Below are positions 5,549-6,144 of a stretch of DNA of 6,144 nt, piece after piece. The position numbers were made by a program, and so were the translations under genes. This DNA comes from Frankiales bacterium (GTDB lineage: Bacteria; Actinomycetota; Actinomycetes; Mycobacteriales; SCTD01). Where the stretch lies: positions 1-6,144 of the forward strand of contig JAOPWW010000502.1 in NCBI GenBank assembly GCA_025965495.1. The letters run 5' to 3'. Positions within the stretch are counted from its first letter, which is position 1, and the number at the start of each line of letters is the position of its first letter. Below the pieces are notes generated by a model. It was not told the DNA's origin. It made no database searches and was given only the letters and a program-made list of their open reading frames with translations.

Positions 5549-5567
5549 GTGCTGCAGGCGGGGCGCG
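5530..5567. terminator. Two-tier hairpin shared by convergent desaturase and dehydrogenase genes
   Basis: CGCGCCC (5530-5536) pairs perfectly with GGGCGCG (5561-5567). Above it, CCTGTAG (5542-5548) pairs with CTGCAGG (5552-5558) through one G-T wobble around the loop GTG. The upper arm contains the TAG stop of the desaturase gene, and the structure ends one base before the dehydrogenase stop. A bidirectional terminator is the simplest reading; no T-tract flanks it on either side. Confidence 0.55.
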
Positions 5568-5568
5568 G

Positions 5569-6144
5569 CTACTTCGTCGTGGCGATGCCGCCGTCGACCG
5601 GGATGATCGCGCCCGTCACGTAGCTGCCGGCGCGGCTGGCCAGGAAGACGGCGGTCCCGGCCATGTCGTCGGGCCGACCGATCCGGCGCAGCGGGGCGGC
5701 GGCCGCGATCTCGTCCCCGAAGGCGTCGAGGGTGGCGGCCATCATCTTGGACTCGAACGGCCCGGGGGCGATCGCGTTGACCGTGATGCCCTGCGGCGAG
5801 AGCTCCTTGGCGAGGTGGCGGGTCAGCTGGTGGACCGCGGCCTTGGTCGAGGAGTAGGCGTACGTCGGCAGGACCGGCACGTGGATGCCGTCGATCGAGC
5901 CGACGTTGATGACCCGGGCGGGGTCGTCCAGCGAGGCGGCCGCCTTCAGGGCCGGCAGGAAGGCCCGGGTGAGGAAGAACGGGCTCTTGAGGTTGAGGTC
6001 GACCAGCTTGTCCCAGGCGCTCTCGGGATAGGTCTCGAGCGGCTCGCCCCAGGTCGCCCCGGCGTTGTTGACCAGCACGTGGACCGGCCCCTCGACGGCG
6101 GCGGCGAGGCGGACGCACTCGTCCTCGCGCCCGAGGTCGGCCGG
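5569..6144 (-). CDS. Short-chain dehydrogenase/reductase, RhlG-like (5' end beyond the window)
   Basis: The frame runs from the right edge to the TAG at 5569-5571 and gives the last 191 residues of a classical SDR, usually about 250 long. The missing N-terminus would carry the TGxxxGIG cofactor loop. Visible landmarks, numbered from the edge, are NNAG (26-29), the Asn of DLNLKS (N51), the catalytic Ser in VGSIDG (S83), the YSSTK motif (Y97 and K101), the APGPF loop after it, and a C-terminal VTGAIIPVDGG. All four catalytic residues are therefore present. The combination GSIDGI, APGPFESKMMA and IGRPDDMAGTAVFLASR resembles the RhlG-like NADPH-dependent 3-oxoacyl reductase group, but gluconate or sugar dehydrogenases are close alternatives. 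A GTG at 6078 falls inside the NNAG strand and is not the true start. The gene is convergent with the desaturase gene. Confidence 0.9.
   Translation of the reverse strand, partial: PADLGREDECVRLAAAVEGPVHVLVNNAGATWGEPLETYPESAWDKLVDLNLKSPFFLTRAFLPALKAAASLDDPARVINVGSIDGIHVPVLPTYAYSSTKAAVHQLTRHLAKELSPQGITVNAIAPGPFESKMMAATLDAFGDEIAAAAPLRRIGRPDDMAGTAVFLASRAGSYVTGAIIPVDGGIATTK

Noticed and set aside
2081..6118. A single minus-strand open frame of about 1345 codons.
   Set aside because: Only its last 410 codons (from 3313) encode a recognisable protein, the phosphatase. The rest is antisense to the phosphotransferase and desaturase genes and has low-complexity Arg/Gly/Pro/His/Gln-rich composition, as expected when GC-rich codons leave the antisense frame without stops.

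Overview
The window is very GC-rich, roughly three quarters G+C by eye, with short intergenic gaps. Several genes start with GTG, and -10-like hexamers sit only 6-7 bases before five of the start codons, which is the pattern of leaderless transcription. Together with the gene types, this points to the chromosome of a high-GC Actinomycetota. I cannot name a genus from the sequence alone.

Layout, left to right: the 3' end of a PlsC-like phospholipid acyltransferase (+, cut by the left edge); a convergent secreted HExxH metalloprotease (-); a small membrane-anchored protein of unknown function (-), separated from the protease by a perfect 10-bp hairpin; a divergent small UVR-motif protein (+); a convergent GAF plus PP2C/SpoIIE serine/threonine phosphatase (-); a divergent ACAD10/11-type phosphotransferase (+); a membrane fatty acid desaturase (+); and a convergent short-chain dehydrogenase (-) cut by the right edge.

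Strand changes are frequent, so most genes look like single transcription units, not operon members. Divergent pairs share 63-73 bp promoter regions, and convergent pairs are separated by only 20-30 bp, with stem-loops that in two cases overlap the coding ends. The acyltransferase, desaturase, phosphotransferase and RhlG-like dehydrogenase all plausibly touch lipid or acyl-CoA metabolism. They do not form one operon, so a shared pathway is only a hypothesis. No RNA genes, mobile elements, CRISPR arrays or prophage genes were seen. The window reads as ordinary chromosomal housekeeping and accessory sequence. I did not find a convincing new multi-gene system; the most interesting points are the recurring leaderless promoter geometry, the unusual zinc-site motif of the secreted protease, and the stand-alone UVR and GAF-PP2C signalling genes.
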